Notes: a model not told the origin generated them from the sequence alone. DNA of 64,000 nt from JAFTYO01 sp045644765 (GCA_045644765.1 JAZRHM010000029.1:5998-69997), one strand, 5' to 3'. Shown: positions 6,697 to 16,054, numbered from the stretch's first letter. Made by a program: numbers and translations.

Positions 6697-7356
6697 ATGA
6701 ATCAAAGTGGTCGTTCTATGGTGGAAATACTTGGCGTTCTTGCTATTATAGGTGTGTTATCCGTTGGTGGTATTGCGGGATATTCTAAGGCAATGTATAA
6801 ATATAAAGTAAACAAATTTACAGACCAAATGAATAATATTATTGCAAATATCAGAGCATCTTTTGGTGCTCAAAAAAGTGTTGAAGGTCTTAATAATGAA
6901 AATATTAAAAAAATGGGCTTAGTGCCCGAGGATATGTATAAAGATAAAGATTCTGATTATCCTGAACATTCGTGGGGCGGTCAAATTTATTTTGGTGCTC
7001 CATATTACAATACGTTTGACGATAATGGTAATTACACCGGAACTTTTAGTCCTGATAATATATTTTATATATCAATGAATAGGCTACCAAAAGATGTTTG
7101 TATGACAATGTTAACGGCAGACTGGGGAATGGATTTGATCGGTATGGGCGCTCAATTTTTAGGAGGGTCTCCTGTGCCAAATGGTTTTGATTATAATAAA
7201 GCCAGTTCTGTCTTTGCTAAGCCAGGAGATAAAGATTATCCGGCGCCATACTCTATGACTAGAGCAGAAAAAGTATGCGCTGAAGCTGATGAATATGCCA
7301 GTAAACAAGGTATATCTGTCAGTGGTATGACTTTTTACTGGTATTTCGGTTTATGA
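6697..7356 (+). CDS. Type IV prepilin-like protein
   Basis: 219 aa. The N-terminus has a short leader ending in Gly (MNQSG), then RSMVEILGVLAIIGVLSVGG. This is the class III signal and hydrophobic helix of type IV pilins, with Glu at mature position 5. Prepilin peptidase should cut after Gly5. The C-terminal ~190 residues are a polar globular head with two Cys. Met at 6697 is chosen because it gives the short leader and follows GGATGGAG; longer in-frame starts at 6685 (ATG) or 6661 (GTG) overlap the terminator stem or its tail. No other pilus gene is near, so it may be a minor pilin or a stand-alone pseudopilin. Confidence 0.8.
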   Translation: MNQSGRSMVEILGVLAIIGVLSVGGIAGYSKAMYKYKVNKFTDQMNNIIANIRASFGAQKSVEGLNNENIKKMGLVPEDMYKDKDSDYPEHSWGGQIYFGAPYYNTFDDNGNYTGTFSPDNIFYISMNRLPKDVCMTMLTADWGMDLIGMGAQFLGGSPVPNGFDYNKASSVFAKPGDKDYPAPYSMTRAEKVCAEADEYASKQGISVSGMTFYWYFGL

Positions 7357-7447
7357 TATGAAAATTAAAAAGTTCTTGATTTTTAAAAGTTTTGTGATAT
7401 AGCTAAGAAACCTTTTTAATGAAAGGTATATTTTGTTTTAACTATTT

Positions 7448-7478
7448 CGTGGGAGAACAGCCATGTTCAAAACCACGG
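7448..7478 (+). promoter_or_regulatory. Possible ribosomal protein L1 binding hairpin in the rplK leader
   Basis: CGTGGGAGAACAG... closes with CCACGG. L1 usually represses the L11-L1 operon by binding a GUGGGAG-type hairpin in the 5' leader that mimics its 23S rRNA site. This hairpin lies between the prepilin gene and rplK, in the expected place. A weak promoter (TTGATT 7376-7381, TATAGC 7398-7403) lies upstream. Confidence 0.45.
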
Positions 7479-7501
7479 AACCTAACTAAGAGGTATGAAA
7501 A

Positions 7502-7939
7502 ATGGCTAAGTCTAAAAAGAAAATTTTAGGTTTAATCAAGCTTCAAATTGCCGCTGGAAAAGCTAACCCTTCTCCTCCGGTTGGTCCTGCTTTGGGTCAA
7601 AAAGGCTTGAATATTATGGAATTCTGCAAAGCATTTAATGCTGCAACTCAAAAAATGGAACCAGGTATTCCTGTACCTGTTATCATTACGGCTTATGAAG
7701 ATAAAAGCTTTACTTTTATCACAAAGCTTCCTCCTGTTGCTTACTTTATTAAGAAAGCTGCAGGTGTGCAGTCTGCTTCCAAAGAACCTGGAAAATCTTA
7801 TGCCGGCCAAATTACTCTTGCTCAAGTAAAAGAAATTGCTCAAACTAAATTACCTGACTTAAACTGTTCAACAGTAGAATCTGCTATGAATATGGTTAAA
7901 GGTCAGGCTGTTTCTATGGGTATTAAGGTAGTGGAGTAA
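7502..7939 (+). CDS. rplK: 50S ribosomal protein L11
   Basis: 145 aa, the usual L11 length. It contains the PPVGPALGQKGLNIMEFC motif of the N-terminal domain and the C-terminal rRNA-binding domain (GKSYAGQITLAQVKEIA...). L11 forms the GTPase-associated stalk base with 23S rRNA. rplA follows after 4 bases, a standard L11-L1 operon. nusG, which often precedes rplK, is not upstream here. Confidence 0.97.
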   Translation: MAKSKKKILGLIKLQIAAGKANPSPPVGPALGQKGLNIMEFCKAFNAATQKMEPGIPVPVIITAYEDKSFTFITKLPPVAYFIKKAAGVQSASKEPGKSYAGQITLAQVKEIAQTKLPDLNCSTVESAMNMVKGQAVSMGIKVVE

Positions 7940-7943
7940 GACG

Positions 7944-8627
7944 ATGGCAGGAAAAAGAATTGTAAACGCATATAAAAATCTTGATAAAAATCAAGCATAT
8001 GCTTTAAAAGAAGCTGTAAGAATCGTTAAAGAAAACGCTACAGCAAAATTTGATGAAACAATTGATTTGGCAATCAACTTAGGTGTTGATCCTAAGCATG
8101 CTGATCAAATGGTTAGAGGTGTTTGCCCACTTCCTCACGGAAATGGTAAAAAAGTTCGTGTGGCTGTTTTTGCTCAAGGTGAAAAAGCTGATGAAGCAAA
8201 AGCTGCAGGTGCTGATATTGTTGGCGCTGAAAACCTTGTTGATTCTATTTTGTCAGGCAAAATTGACTTCGACCGTTGTATTGCTACACCTGATATGATG
8301 GGTATGGCTGGTCGTGTTGCTCGTGTTTTAGGTCCTAAAGGCTTAATGCCAAACCCGAAACTCGGCACAGTTACAGTTGATGTCGCTACAGCTGTTGCTA
8401 AGGCTAAAGCCGGTGAAGTTCAATATCGTGTTGAAAAGAATGGTATTGTTCATGCCGGTGTTGCTAAAGCATCATTTAGCGAAGACAAAATTTATGACAA
8501 TGCCAAAGCATTTATTGAAGCTATTATCAAAGCTAAACCGCAAACCGTTAAAGGAACATATATGAAAAAAGTTTCTATAAGTTCTACAATGGGTGTTGGT
8601 GTTAAAGTTGATACATCAGCTCTCTAA
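7944..8627 (+). CDS. rplA: 50S ribosomal protein L1
   Basis: 227 aa, normal for bacterial L1. It contains LGPKGLMPNPKLGTV and the PHGNGKKVRVAVFAQGEKA segment. L1 forms the mobile L1 stalk at the ribosomal E site and autoregulates its own operon. A strong terminator follows at once, so rplJ-rplL are not part of this unit. Confidence 0.97.
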   Translation: MAGKRIVNAYKNLDKNQAYALKEAVRIVKENATAKFDETIDLAINLGVDPKHADQMVRGVCPLPHGNGKKVRVAVFAQGEKADEAKAAGADIVGAENLVDSILSGKIDFDRCIATPDMMGMAGRVARVLGPKGLMPNPKLGTVTVDVATAVAKAKAGEVQYRVEKNGIVHAGVAKASFSEDKIYDNAKAFIEAIIKAKPQTVKGTYMKKVSISSTMGVGVKVDTSAL

Positions 8628-8648
8628 TAAACAAGGCTTTATAAAAAA

Positions 8649-8680
8649 AATCTCCGATAATTTTATCGGAGATTTTTTCA
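8649..8680. terminator. Bidirectional terminator between rplA and tatA
   Basis: Perfect 12-bp stem AATCTCCGATAA / TTATCGGAGATT with a 2-base loop has A and T runs on both sides. It can serve both convergent genes. Confidence 0.9.
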
Positions 8681-8700
8681 TATAAAATGTATATGATGTA

Positions 8701-8922
8701 CTATTCTTTTGTTTCTTCTTCTGTTGCAGATGATTTTGATTCTGCTTTTTTTGTTTTTGCTTCTTTTACTTGAGCAAGTTTTTCTTGAGCTTTTTGTTGA
8801 CCTTTTTTAACAGCTTCAACGCCTTCTTTTGTTTTAGCTTCAATAGCTTTTTTCAAATCAGGTAATTTATCGGCATTAAAAATGGCAACGACTAAGATAA
8901 TTACTAATAACCAACTAAACAT
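8701..8922 (-). CDS. tatA: TatA/E-like twin-arginine translocase subunit
   Basis: 73 aa. A single N-terminal membrane helix (LLVIILVVAIF) is followed by NADKLPDLKKAIEAKTKEG, matching the TatA hinge and amphipathic helix (FGxxKLPelgr). The charged Lys/Glu tail is also typical. The usual Gly of the FG hinge is Asn here. In many alphaproteobacteria tatA lies near nagZ and a SPOR gene, and that context is kept; tatB, tatC and scpAB are absent from the visible neighbourhood. The TatA family pore would export folded proteins. Confidence 0.65.
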   Translation of the reverse strand: MFSWLLVIILVVAIFNADKLPDLKKAIEAKTKEGVEAVKKGQQKAQEKLAQVKEAKTKKAESKSSATEEETKE

Positions 8923-8932
8923 TTTTATCTCC

Positions 8933-9982
8933 TTATTGCTGATTCAACACTTTTATAGCATCGTAGTTGATAGGTTCTTCAGTAAAATTACTTGTTTCAC
9001 TATAATATGCTTTTATTTCTTTATCAAGTACAATTGTTTCTTTTTTATTAGAAATTATTTGTTTTATTGTTTTAAAACGCTCTAAAGAAGTATCATTCAG
9101 ATAGCGCCCGTTAACACAAATAGATTCTATTATTGCTGCATCGCCCATACAATAACATACAGCATCACATCCTGCATCCCATGCAGCAATGGCATTGTCA
9201 GTAATGTTTCCTTTTAAGGCATGCATTTCAAGAGCATCTGAAATAAGAAAACCGTTAAAGCCGATTATGCCTCTTATTACATAATCAATTCCTTTTTTAG
9301 ATATTGTTATCGGATTTTTATCATCAATCTGTGGTAATACAATGTGTGCAGTCATGCCGGCAGGCATATTATTTAGGTTTTTGAAAGGATAAAAATCATT
9401 TTCAAGTTCTTGTAAAGAACAGTTAATAACCGGTGTCATGGCGTGAGGATCATTCAAAGCTTTACCATGTCCGGGAAAATGTTTCATACAAGGACATATT
9501 CCTTCATTGATATATGTTTGGCACAAAATTTTTCCATGTTTTGTAATTTTTTCTTTATCTTTGCCAAAGCATCTGTTTTTTAAAGCAATTGTAATTTTCT
9601 TATAATCGGTGTCAAGTACGGGGGCAAGATTAAAATTTGCACCTACTTTTTTCATATTTGATGAAATTATTTTTCCGTGTAATGAGGTTGTATTTAGATT
9701 ATCGACTAATCCTAATATATTTTGAGATACACATTGTGTTAAGCCGATGTCTTTAAGGCTTCCAACTCTTCCGCCCTCTTCATCTAAAGATATTAAGACA
9801 TCATCACGACCAATGGCTTCTTTTATTGATTTTATTAATGATGATAATTGCTCTTGGGAAGACGCATTTCTATTAAGAAGAACAACACCTACAGGGTTAT
9901 ATTTTTCAAATAAATACTTCTCTTGATCGCTTAAAGTAAGTGATTTAACAGATAAAAGAGCTGATAGAATCGGTTTTTCCAT
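8933..9982 (-). CDS. nagZ: Beta-N-acetylhexosaminidase, GH3 family
   Basis: 349 aa. GH3 NagZ signatures are visible: SLDEEGGRV near residue 65, KHFPGHG near 165 (the His of the His-Asp loop) and ISDALEMHAL near 245, containing the Asp nucleophile. NagZ removes GlcNAc from GlcNAc-anhydromuropeptides in cytosolic peptidoglycan recycling, which fits the nagA-nagB genes at 17802-19765. It starts 12 bases after the SPOR gene and ends 10 bases before tatA, so the three probably form one operon. Confidence 0.88.
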   Translation of the reverse strand: MEKPILSALLSVKSLTLSDQEKYLFEKYNPVGVVLLNRNASSQEQLSSLIKSIKEAIGRDDVLISLDEEGGRVGSLKDIGLTQCVSQNILGLVDNLNTTSLHGKIISSNMKKVGANFNLAPVLDTDYKKITIALKNRCFGKDKEKITKHGKILCQTYINEGICPCMKHFPGHGKALNDPHAMTPVINCSLQELENDFYPFKNLNNMPAGMTAHIVLPQIDDKNPITISKKGIDYVIRGIIGFNGFLISDALEMHALKGNITDNAIAAWDAGCDAVCYCMGDAAIIESICVNGRYLNDTSLERFKTIKQIISNKKETIVLDKEIKAYYSETSNFTEEPINYDAIKVLNQQ

Positions 9983-9994
9983 ATGAAAAATTCC

Positions 9995-10903
9995 CTATTT
10001 TTGTTTAGTTATACAATTAAGTCCTTCTTTTTTAAGATTATTGCAAAATTTATCAGCTTCTTCCTTTGAGTTAAAGTTTCCGGTTTTTAAACGATAGATT
10101 GACGAACCTTTATCATTTGTTATCGACTCGATGTTATGAGATAAATTTTGTAAGCTTTTATGCTTTTTGCTTAAATCAATCCAACCTTTGTTAATGGCAT
10201 CAATATTTGATGATGCCATAAGCTGAATTTGCCAGTTTCCTGTCGGTATAGTTTCTTTTATTGGTTCTGATTTCTTAATTTCCGTAGTTGTAATTTCTTT
10301 TTTATTTACTTCTTGTGTTTTAGTAGGTTCAACAGTTTTAGGTTCAATTTTTATATTCGGTTTTTGTGGAATTTCAATTTTTTTAGCTTCTGTTGTTTCA
10401 ACGGTTTCAATCAGTTCTTCAAGATTTTTTATCGGTAAAACATCTTGCTTTTCTTGAATTGTTTCTTCTTCATGTATTTCTGGTTCTGTTTTTACTTCAG
10501 GTTCCGGAACAATTTCAGGAAGCTTGGGTTTTTCGGGAGCCGGTAAAATACTCTCTATTTTTACAGTGTCAGCTTCTTGCTTTTCTACCAATGCATATAT
10601 GGATTTATCCTGATTCTGAATTTGCATTCCTTGAGGATTGCTTGGATGAATTTTAACCGGATTTGTTGGGCGACGAATAACAGGTATTTCTACGTTTTTA
10701 TCTTCATTAAAACGAGGAATAAGTAAAAGCCAACTGACAATTCCAGCTAAAGCAATACCGGCAATGGTTCCTATAAAACCATTACGTGAACGTTGTAACT
10801 CTTGTTTTCTGGCCTGTAGCTCTGCTTGTCTTTCAGATGCTATTTTTTGTCTGAACTCGCTTAAATAGTCATCATCTTTATTGCCATAAAATTCTTTGAA
10901 CAT
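9995..10903 (-). CDS. SPOR-domain membrane protein
   Basis: 302 aa. A charged cytoplasmic start is followed by one membrane helix (residues about 43-66, GFIGTIAGIALAGIVSWLLL). A long Pro/Glu/Lys-rich periplasmic linker leads to a C-terminal SPOR domain from about residue 227 (WQIQLMASSN..., ending CNNLKKEGLNCI). SPOR domains bind denuded septal peptidoglycan, so a cell-division role is likely. It is the first gene of the SPOR-nagZ-tatA run. Confidence 0.85.
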   Translation of the reverse strand: MFKEFYGNKDDDYLSEFRQKIASERQAELQARKQELQRSRNGFIGTIAGIALAGIVSWLLLIPRFNEDKNVEIPVIRRPTNPVKIHPSNPQGMQIQNQDKSIYALVEKQEADTVKIESILPAPEKPKLPEIVPEPEVKTEPEIHEEETIQEKQDVLPIKNLEELIETVETTEAKKIEIPQKPNIKIEPKTVEPTKTQEVNKKEITTTEIKKSEPIKETIPTGNWQIQLMASSNIDAINKGWIDLSKKHKSLQNLSHNIESITNDKGSSIYRLKTGNFNSKEEADKFCNNLKKEGLNCITKQK

Positions 10904-11031
10904 ATCCTATGCCTTTTGTTTATTGTATATTGATATTAAAATAAAATAAAAAACTTTATAATCAATTAACATCTGACTTGCAAAAATATAAAAATTTAAG
11001 TACTCTTAAGATAATTACATGGGAGTAAAAT

Positions 11032-11826
11032 ATGATAATTTCAACATATAATATAAATTCTATAAATGCCAGGTTGCCGATGTTTTTAGAATGGCTTGAT
11101 AAGAATTCTCCTGATATAGTTTTATTACAAGAGTTAAAATCTGATTTTAATTCGTTTCCGTTTTTTGATATAAAATCAGCAGGATATGATGTAAAAATTG
11201 TTGGGCAGAAGAGTTATAACGGTGTTGGTATAGTAAGCCGATATAAACTTAATGTTATACATGAAAAGCTTCCGGGATTTGATGACGAAAATGCACGTTA
11301 TTTAGAAGCAGTAGCTGATGTTAAAGGGCAAAAGATAAGAATAATCAGTGTATATATGCCGAATGGTAATCCCCCATATAATAATTTTAACGATACCTCA
11401 AGATTTGAATACAAGCTCCACTTTATGGATGCTTTTTATAAGCATATGTCAAAACTCTTATTAACCGATGAGCCTATTGTTATAGGTGGCGATTTTAATG
11501 TGATTTTAACTCCTAACGATGTATATAATCCTGAACTGTTTATTAATAATGCCTTATACAAAGAAAGTGTTAAACAACGGTTGAGAGCTTTGATGCATTT
11601 AGGTTTTTATGATGCGTTCAGGACACTATATCCAAAAGATAATGGTTATACCTATTGGGATTATGCGCAAAGGGCGTTTGAGCAAGATTTTGGTTTGAGG
11701 ATAGATTATTTATTTTTATCTGCCCGAATGGTTGATAAATTGAAAGATTGTTATGTTGATAAAACATTGAGAATCGCAGAAAAACCTTCCGATCATACGC
11801 CGCTTACAGCAAAATTTTATTTTTAA
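11032..11826 (+). CDS. xthA: Exodeoxyribonuclease III family AP endonuclease
   Basis: 264 aa. It shows the endonuclease/exonuclease/phosphatase fold motifs: LLQELK with the metal-binding Glu near residue 34, GGDFNV with Asp-Asn in the middle, and SDHTPL with the catalytic His at the end. It probably acts in base excision repair at abasic sites. The GGGAG ribosome site 6 bases upstream supports the start. The next gene follows after 13 bases. Confidence 0.9.
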   Translation: MIISTYNINSINARLPMFLEWLDKNSPDIVLLQELKSDFNSFPFFDIKSAGYDVKIVGQKSYNGVGIVSRYKLNVIHEKLPGFDDENARYLEAVADVKGQKIRIISVYMPNGNPPYNNFNDTSRFEYKLHFMDAFYKHMSKLLLTDEPIVIGGDFNVILTPNDVYNPELFINNALYKESVKQRLRALMHLGFYDAFRTLYPKDNGYTYWDYAQRAFEQDFGLRIDYLFLSARMVDKLKDCYVDKTLRIAEKPSDHTPLTAKFYF

Positions 11827-11839
11827 TGGGGAATAAATT

Positions 11840-12919
11840 TTGAAAAAGTATTTTTTATTTTTATTTTTTTTATTTTATACGTTTCCTTGTTTTTCACAAA
11901 CGGATATAATATCTGATGTGTTTGTAACAATAAATTCTGATTATATAAATGCAGTTGATAATAAGGAAATTATGTTTAAGGGACTTAAAGCTCTCATAAA
12001 AATTGATAATACCATACAATTTAAGCAAACAAATGAAAAGGTTTTTATGTATCACTCATCTAAAATGGTTGGGGCATTTGTGTTTCCTGAAATATCAGAT
12101 TTGCCTAATACATGGTCAGATTTTACAAAAAACATAATTAATAAGGCAATAGAAGTTTCTCCTAAAATTGAACTTATAGATTTTGAAATTCCTGATAGGT
12201 TTGCACAAGAAATCTTTGACGGTCTTGATGGGTACTCTCATTATTATAGCTCATTTTCTGATCAGGCAGATAAACCACATGTTATAAAACGCAATTTTGC
12301 ATCAAGGATTGTAGCCGATGATTTATTATTAATTAAAATTCTGACTTTTAAGAAAGATGTTCATCAACAAGTGAAAAACGCTATAGATGAGTGTTCTAAA
12401 TGTAAAGGTCTTATACTCGATTTAAGAGGTAATCATGGCGGTTTGTTAGATGAGGCTCTGAAAATAACAGATATGTTTTTAGATGAGGGGATAGTAACGT
12501 ATACGCTTTCCAAAGATAATGCTGAACCTAAATTTTATACTGCCGGAGAAGGGGATATATTGAAAAATAAACCAATGGTTGTGTTAGTTGATGGTTTTAG
12601 TGCTTCTGCATCTGAAATTTTAGCTGCAGCTTTGAGTGAACAGAACAGGGCCGTGTTAGTAGGTACAAAAACCTACGGAAAAGGAACTGTTCAGGAGGTT
12701 TCTAAAAATAATAATGGAGCAGCAATAGCATTAACAACTTCGTACTTTTACACTCCGGGAGGGAACATAATAGATAAAAAGGGGATTATGCCTGCAATTT
12801 GCACCGGAGGCCTTAAATCAGGTTATGCTGTAACTGATGGAGAGTGTGAGCGTCAAGACAGATTTACGAATGAAGCAGATGTTGAAATTGCCGCAAAATT
12901 TATCAAAAATGAGCTATAA
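11840..12919 (+). CDS. S41-family C-terminal processing peptidase lacking a PDZ domain
   Basis: 359 aa, starting at TTG after GGGG. A signal peptide occupies residues 1-20 (ending CFSQ). The tail-specific protease core is present: LDLRGNHGG, then DGFSASASEI with the catalytic Ser, and TKTYGKGTVQ with the catalytic Lys. The PDZ domain that in CtpA-type enzymes sits between the GLDGYSHYYS region and the core is missing. The short link (residues about 140-160) leads straight into the protease fold. It is likely periplasmic. It lies 13 bases after xthA; the functional link is unclear. Confidence 0.82.
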   Translation: MKKYFLFLFFLFYTFPCFSQTDIISDVFVTINSDYINAVDNKEIMFKGLKALIKIDNTIQFKQTNEKVFMYHSSKMVGAFVFPEISDLPNTWSDFTKNIINKAIEVSPKIELIDFEIPDRFAQEIFDGLDGYSHYYSSFSDQADKPHVIKRNFASRIVADDLLLIKILTFKKDVHQQVKNAIDECSKCKGLILDLRGNHGGLLDEALKITDMFLDEGIVTYTLSKDNAEPKFYTAGEGDILKNKPMVVLVDGFSASASEILAAALSEQNRAVLVGTKTYGKGTVQEVSKNNNGAAIALTTSYFYTPGGNIIDKKGIMPAICTGGLKSGYAVTDGECERQDRFTNEADVEIAAKFIKNEL

Positions 12920-12975
12920 AAAGTTTATATAAAACAAAGAAAATTAAAAAAAACAAATAAAATGAAAAATTGTTA

Positions 12976-13004
12976 TTGACAAGGCATGTGAAAAAATGTA
13001 TATA
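12976..13004 (+). promoter_or_regulatory. rpmG promoter
   Basis: TTGACA at 12976-12981 and TATATA at 12999-13004 with a 17-bp spacer, 46 bases before the rpmG start. Confidence 0.7.
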
Positions 13005-13050
13005 ACGCCTAAATGTTTTAATTTGTAACCTTAATTTAAAGAGTAAAAAA

Positions 13051-13218
13051 ATGGCAAAAGCAGTAAAAGTAAAAGTAAAATTGGAAAGCAGTGCCGGCAC
13101 AGGTACATTTTATCTTGCTGAAAAGAACCCAAGAACTCATCCTGAAAAATTGGTTTTGAAAAAATATGATAAAAAATCAAAAAAACATGAAGAGTTCGTT
13201 GAAAAGAAATTAAAGTAA
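13051..13218 (+). CDS. rpmG: 50S ribosomal protein L33
   Basis: 55 aa beginning MAKAVKVKVKLESSAGTG, with the L33 features FYLAEKNPRTHPEKLVLKKY. It lacks the four zinc-binding Cys, so it is a Cys-minus (C-) L33. Single-gene unit between its own promoter and a terminator. A shadow reading frame covers it on the other strand and has no support. Confidence 0.93.
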   Translation: MAKAVKVKVKLESSAGTGTFYLAEKNPRTHPEKLVLKKYDKKSKKHEEFVEKKLK

Positions 13219-13241
13219 GTTCTTTTTATGATAAGTTGATG

Positions 13242-13278
13242 TAAGGTGTAACAGGTGTTGCACCTTATTTTTTATTTA
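13242..13278 (+). terminator. rpmG terminator
   Basis: Stem TAAGGTG / CACCTTA with a paired inner region, then TTTTTTATTTATT. Confidence 0.8.
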
Positions 13279-14219
13279 TTGGATTTTTGAGAGCCGTACG
13301 CTTTATCGTATTCTCTTTTTAGGGTTTCGAATTCTACATTAGTATAACGCTGAGTAGTGTTTAAGGTTTCGTGTCCCAACAGCTCCTGAATTGAACGTAA
13401 GTCGGTGCCTTGAGCTAAAAGATGTGTTGCAAAAGAATGCCTAAGGGCGTGGGGCGTCACAGTATCAGGTAGGCCCAGCCGGTTCCTTATCTTTTGTAAC
13501 TGCCTTTGTATGATACGAGGGCTCAATCTGTCACCTCTGGCTCCAATAAAAAGAGCTTCGTTAAGGGAAAAATTAGGTGAGACAGCTCTAATGTAAGCGT
13601 TTATATTTTCTTTGACTATGGGCAATAGGGGAACAAAGCGTTCCTTATTGCCTTTTCCTTTTATTTTGAGAAAATTTTCAGCTGTGATGAAATCTTTATA
13701 ATTTAGGGATAAAGCTTCCGAAATGCGAAGTCCGGCACCATAAAGAAGTGTAAAAACAGCCATATCTCGCAAACCTTGCCAGTCGTTTGTGGCAATATTT
13801 TTTGCATCTTGAATTATACTAAGCGTGTCATCAACATCAATCGATTTTGGTAGGGTTTTATTGGGTTTAGGAGTTGAAATTATGCTTATGACACTGTTTT
13901 TTAGTATGTGCGCAATATCTAGCCATTTGAAAAAATTTTTAAATGCCGAAATTTCTCTGGCTAAGGAAGATTTTTCTATGTGCTTATTAGCTCTAGATGT
14001 TATAAAAGATCTAAAATCTCTAATATCAAGATTGGATAAAAATTCCAGATTAATAATTTTACCTTTGTCAGAAAAAAACTTAATAAATATGGCCAAATCT
14101 CTGGCATAAGCGCTGACCGTGTTTTCAGAATAGCGCCTTTCGTTTGTTAAATAGCCAATCCAAGAATGTATAATATTAATAACATCTTTTTCAGCTTTAT
14201 AATCAATTTTGTTTTTCAT
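13272..14219 (-). CDS. xerC: Tyrosine recombinase, XerC-like
   Basis: About 315 aa. An N-terminal SAM-like core-binding domain (RYSENTVSAYARDL) precedes the catalytic domain. All active residues are present: Arg in GAGLRISEAL, Lys in KGKGNKERFVP, HxxR in HALRHSFATH, His in LLGHETLNTTQ and Tyr in QRYT. It probably resolves chromosome dimers at dif with XerD. XerC and XerD are hard to separate by eye. ATG at 14219 is preferred over a TTG seven codons upstream; neither has a clear ribosome site. Confidence 0.88.
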   Translation of the reverse strand: MKNKIDYKAEKDVINIIHSWIGYLTNERRYSENTVSAYARDLAIFIKFFSDKGKIINLEFLSNLDIRDFRSFITSRANKHIEKSSLAREISAFKNFFKWLDIAHILKNSVISIISTPKPNKTLPKSIDVDDTLSIIQDAKNIATNDWQGLRDMAVFTLLYGAGLRISEALSLNYKDFITAENFLKIKGKGNKERFVPLLPIVKENINAYIRAVSPNFSLNEALFIGARGDRLSPRIIQRQLQKIRNRLGLPDTVTPHALRHSFATHLLAQGTDLRSIQELLGHETLNTTQRYTNVEFETLKREYDKAYGSQKSNK

Positions 14220-14264
14220 AAAAAAATTATATGCCTGCAAGAGTTAATATTTAGTGTGTGAGAA

Positions 14265-15989
14265 TTATTTTTTTGCAACAAATAAAACACCTTCCACGGG
14301 TAAAGAATCTTCTTGGCGAATATCCAAGTTATATTCGGAAATATCTTTATATCCGTATCTTAGCAAAATTTCTTTAACATATTTAGGGTTGTGTTGATGT
14401 CGTCCGTTATATGATAAGGCATATTCTTTAACATCGGGAGATGCTTTTTCTATATTAAAAATCAGGGTAGGTTTATCAAAGTGTTTTATAACATTTTCAA
14501 TGTCAGGAACATATTCAAAAACATCGGTTGCTATTACAAAGTCAAAAGTACCTTTGTTTTGAGCAGCAAATGTGGTTATATCCGCATTAATTAATTGATT
14601 ATATTTATTATTTTGAGCTGCAATATTGAGCATGTTTTGAGAAATATCAACTCCGATAAATGTGTTTTCATCATTTGCAAATCTTAGCCCTACTGCTCCC
14701 GTGCCACATCCTAAATCTAAAATATTTCCTTTAAGTGATATACCAATTTGTTCAATTTTATCTAGTATGGCATATTTTATTTTTTGCATGGTTTCATCAT
14801 AGGTCGAAGCAAAAGTATCAAACAGTTCTTTAGCATATTTTTGGTTTGTGTTTTCTGCGTTACCCTTAAAAGAGGTAAGTATATGTTGTGCAAATATGTT
14901 ATCAGGAGCTGTTTCTTTCCATCGTTGGGCAATTTTTAGGGCTTTATCAGGTTCTTTTTTGTATAACAGAACGAGTGTTTCTGATATGTTTATCCAAAAA
15001 TCTTTTTGTTTTTTATCTTTGAGAAAAGCATTCATCAGCAAATCGAGAGCTTGTTCATATTCTTCCAAATCTTTTAAAATCAGGGCTAAATTATTGCTAA
15101 GTTCGGGTAAATCCGGATTGATGATTATTGCTTTACGATATTCTTCAAGAGATTCAACTAAACGTCCTTGTTTATGCAATAAGCCGGCATAATGAGCGTG
15201 TGCGTCTAAATTGTCAGGTTCTAAATCGAGAGCTTTAAGATATAGTGCTTCACTTTCTTCCAAATCAGCCAACATAATTAAGCTTTTAGCATGCTTAGGG
15301 TTGAGCTCTAAAGCCAAGTTTAGTGTGTGTTTAGCTTCGTCATATTTTTTAAGTGCCAGATATATTTCAGATTTTAAAAGTTGTATTTCAAACAGATTGC
15401 TCTCTGAGAGATTAATTTCTTCAAGCAGTTGCAAGCTTTTGACATAGTTTTGTTGTTCAAAGTTATGTTTTGCCAGAGTATATAAAATAAGTGTTGAGGG
15501 ATAATATTTTTGGTTCAATTTTTCTAATTGTGCAAAATCTTTGTTTAAAAGAGCTAAATTTACCAGTGCGTCAATATAATCTTCATCAAGTTTTATGGCA
15601 TTTTGGTAAAAGATGCCAGCTTGTTGGGGATTATTTAATTTTTCATAAACGGCACCTGCATTGTTATATATTTCTTTAATGTTAGAATTTAATTCAAGTG
15701 CTTTTTTATATGCATCTAAAGCTTGAACATATTTTTCCAAATTTTGGTATGAAACAGCCAAATTAAAGTATAAGGGCAGGTGCTTTGGAGAATGCTTTAA
15801 TGCTTGAGAAAAATAAGATACGGCTTGTTGGTGCATATTTTTTGCTTGAGCAGTCAGACCCATCATGTTTAACACATCCGGATTTTCCGGAACGGCTTCT
15901 AAAATGTGACGATAAAGTTGTTCGGCTTCATCAAGTGAGCCGTTCATGTATAGATTGTTAGCTTTTTGAAACATTAAATCGTAAGACAT
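14265..15989 (-). CDS. TPR-repeat protein with C-terminal SAM methyltransferase domain
   Basis: 574 aa. Residues 1 to about 340 are tandem TPR units (for example NNPQQAGIFYQNAIKLDEDY). Residues about 385-574 are a class I methyltransferase with motif I LDLGCGTGAVG, then VDISQNML and DFVIATDVFEYV. The methyl acceptor is unknown; related TPR-methyltransferases are often annotated as acting on proteins or glycans. GGAGG eight bases before the ATG supports the start. Single gene. Confidence 0.85.
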   Translation of the reverse strand: MSYDLMFQKANNLYMNGSLDEAEQLYRHILEAVPENPDVLNMMGLTAQAKNMHQQAVSYFSQALKHSPKHLPLYFNLAVSYQNLEKYVQALDAYKKALELNSNIKEIYNNAGAVYEKLNNPQQAGIFYQNAIKLDEDYIDALVNLALLNKDFAQLEKLNQKYYPSTLILYTLAKHNFEQQNYVKSLQLLEEINLSESNLFEIQLLKSEIYLALKKYDEAKHTLNLALELNPKHAKSLIMLADLEESEALYLKALDLEPDNLDAHAHYAGLLHKQGRLVESLEEYRKAIIINPDLPELSNNLALILKDLEEYEQALDLLMNAFLKDKKQKDFWINISETLVLLYKKEPDKALKIAQRWKETAPDNIFAQHILTSFKGNAENTNQKYAKELFDTFASTYDETMQKIKYAILDKIEQIGISLKGNILDLGCGTGAVGLRFANDENTFIGVDISQNMLNIAAQNNKYNQLINADITTFAAQNKGTFDFVIATDVFEYVPDIENVIKHFDKPTLIFNIEKASPDVKEYALSYNGRHQHNPKYVKEILLRYGYKDISEYNLDIRQEDSLPVEGVLFVAKK

Positions 15990-16054
15990 TATTCCTCCAC
16001 AGACATATTGTATGTTTATTTTTGTGAAAATCCAGTTTTATTTTAAAATTTTGC

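Noticed and set aside
12903..13100. Minus-strand frame over rpmG
   Set aside because: It is the shadow of L33 and its promoter.
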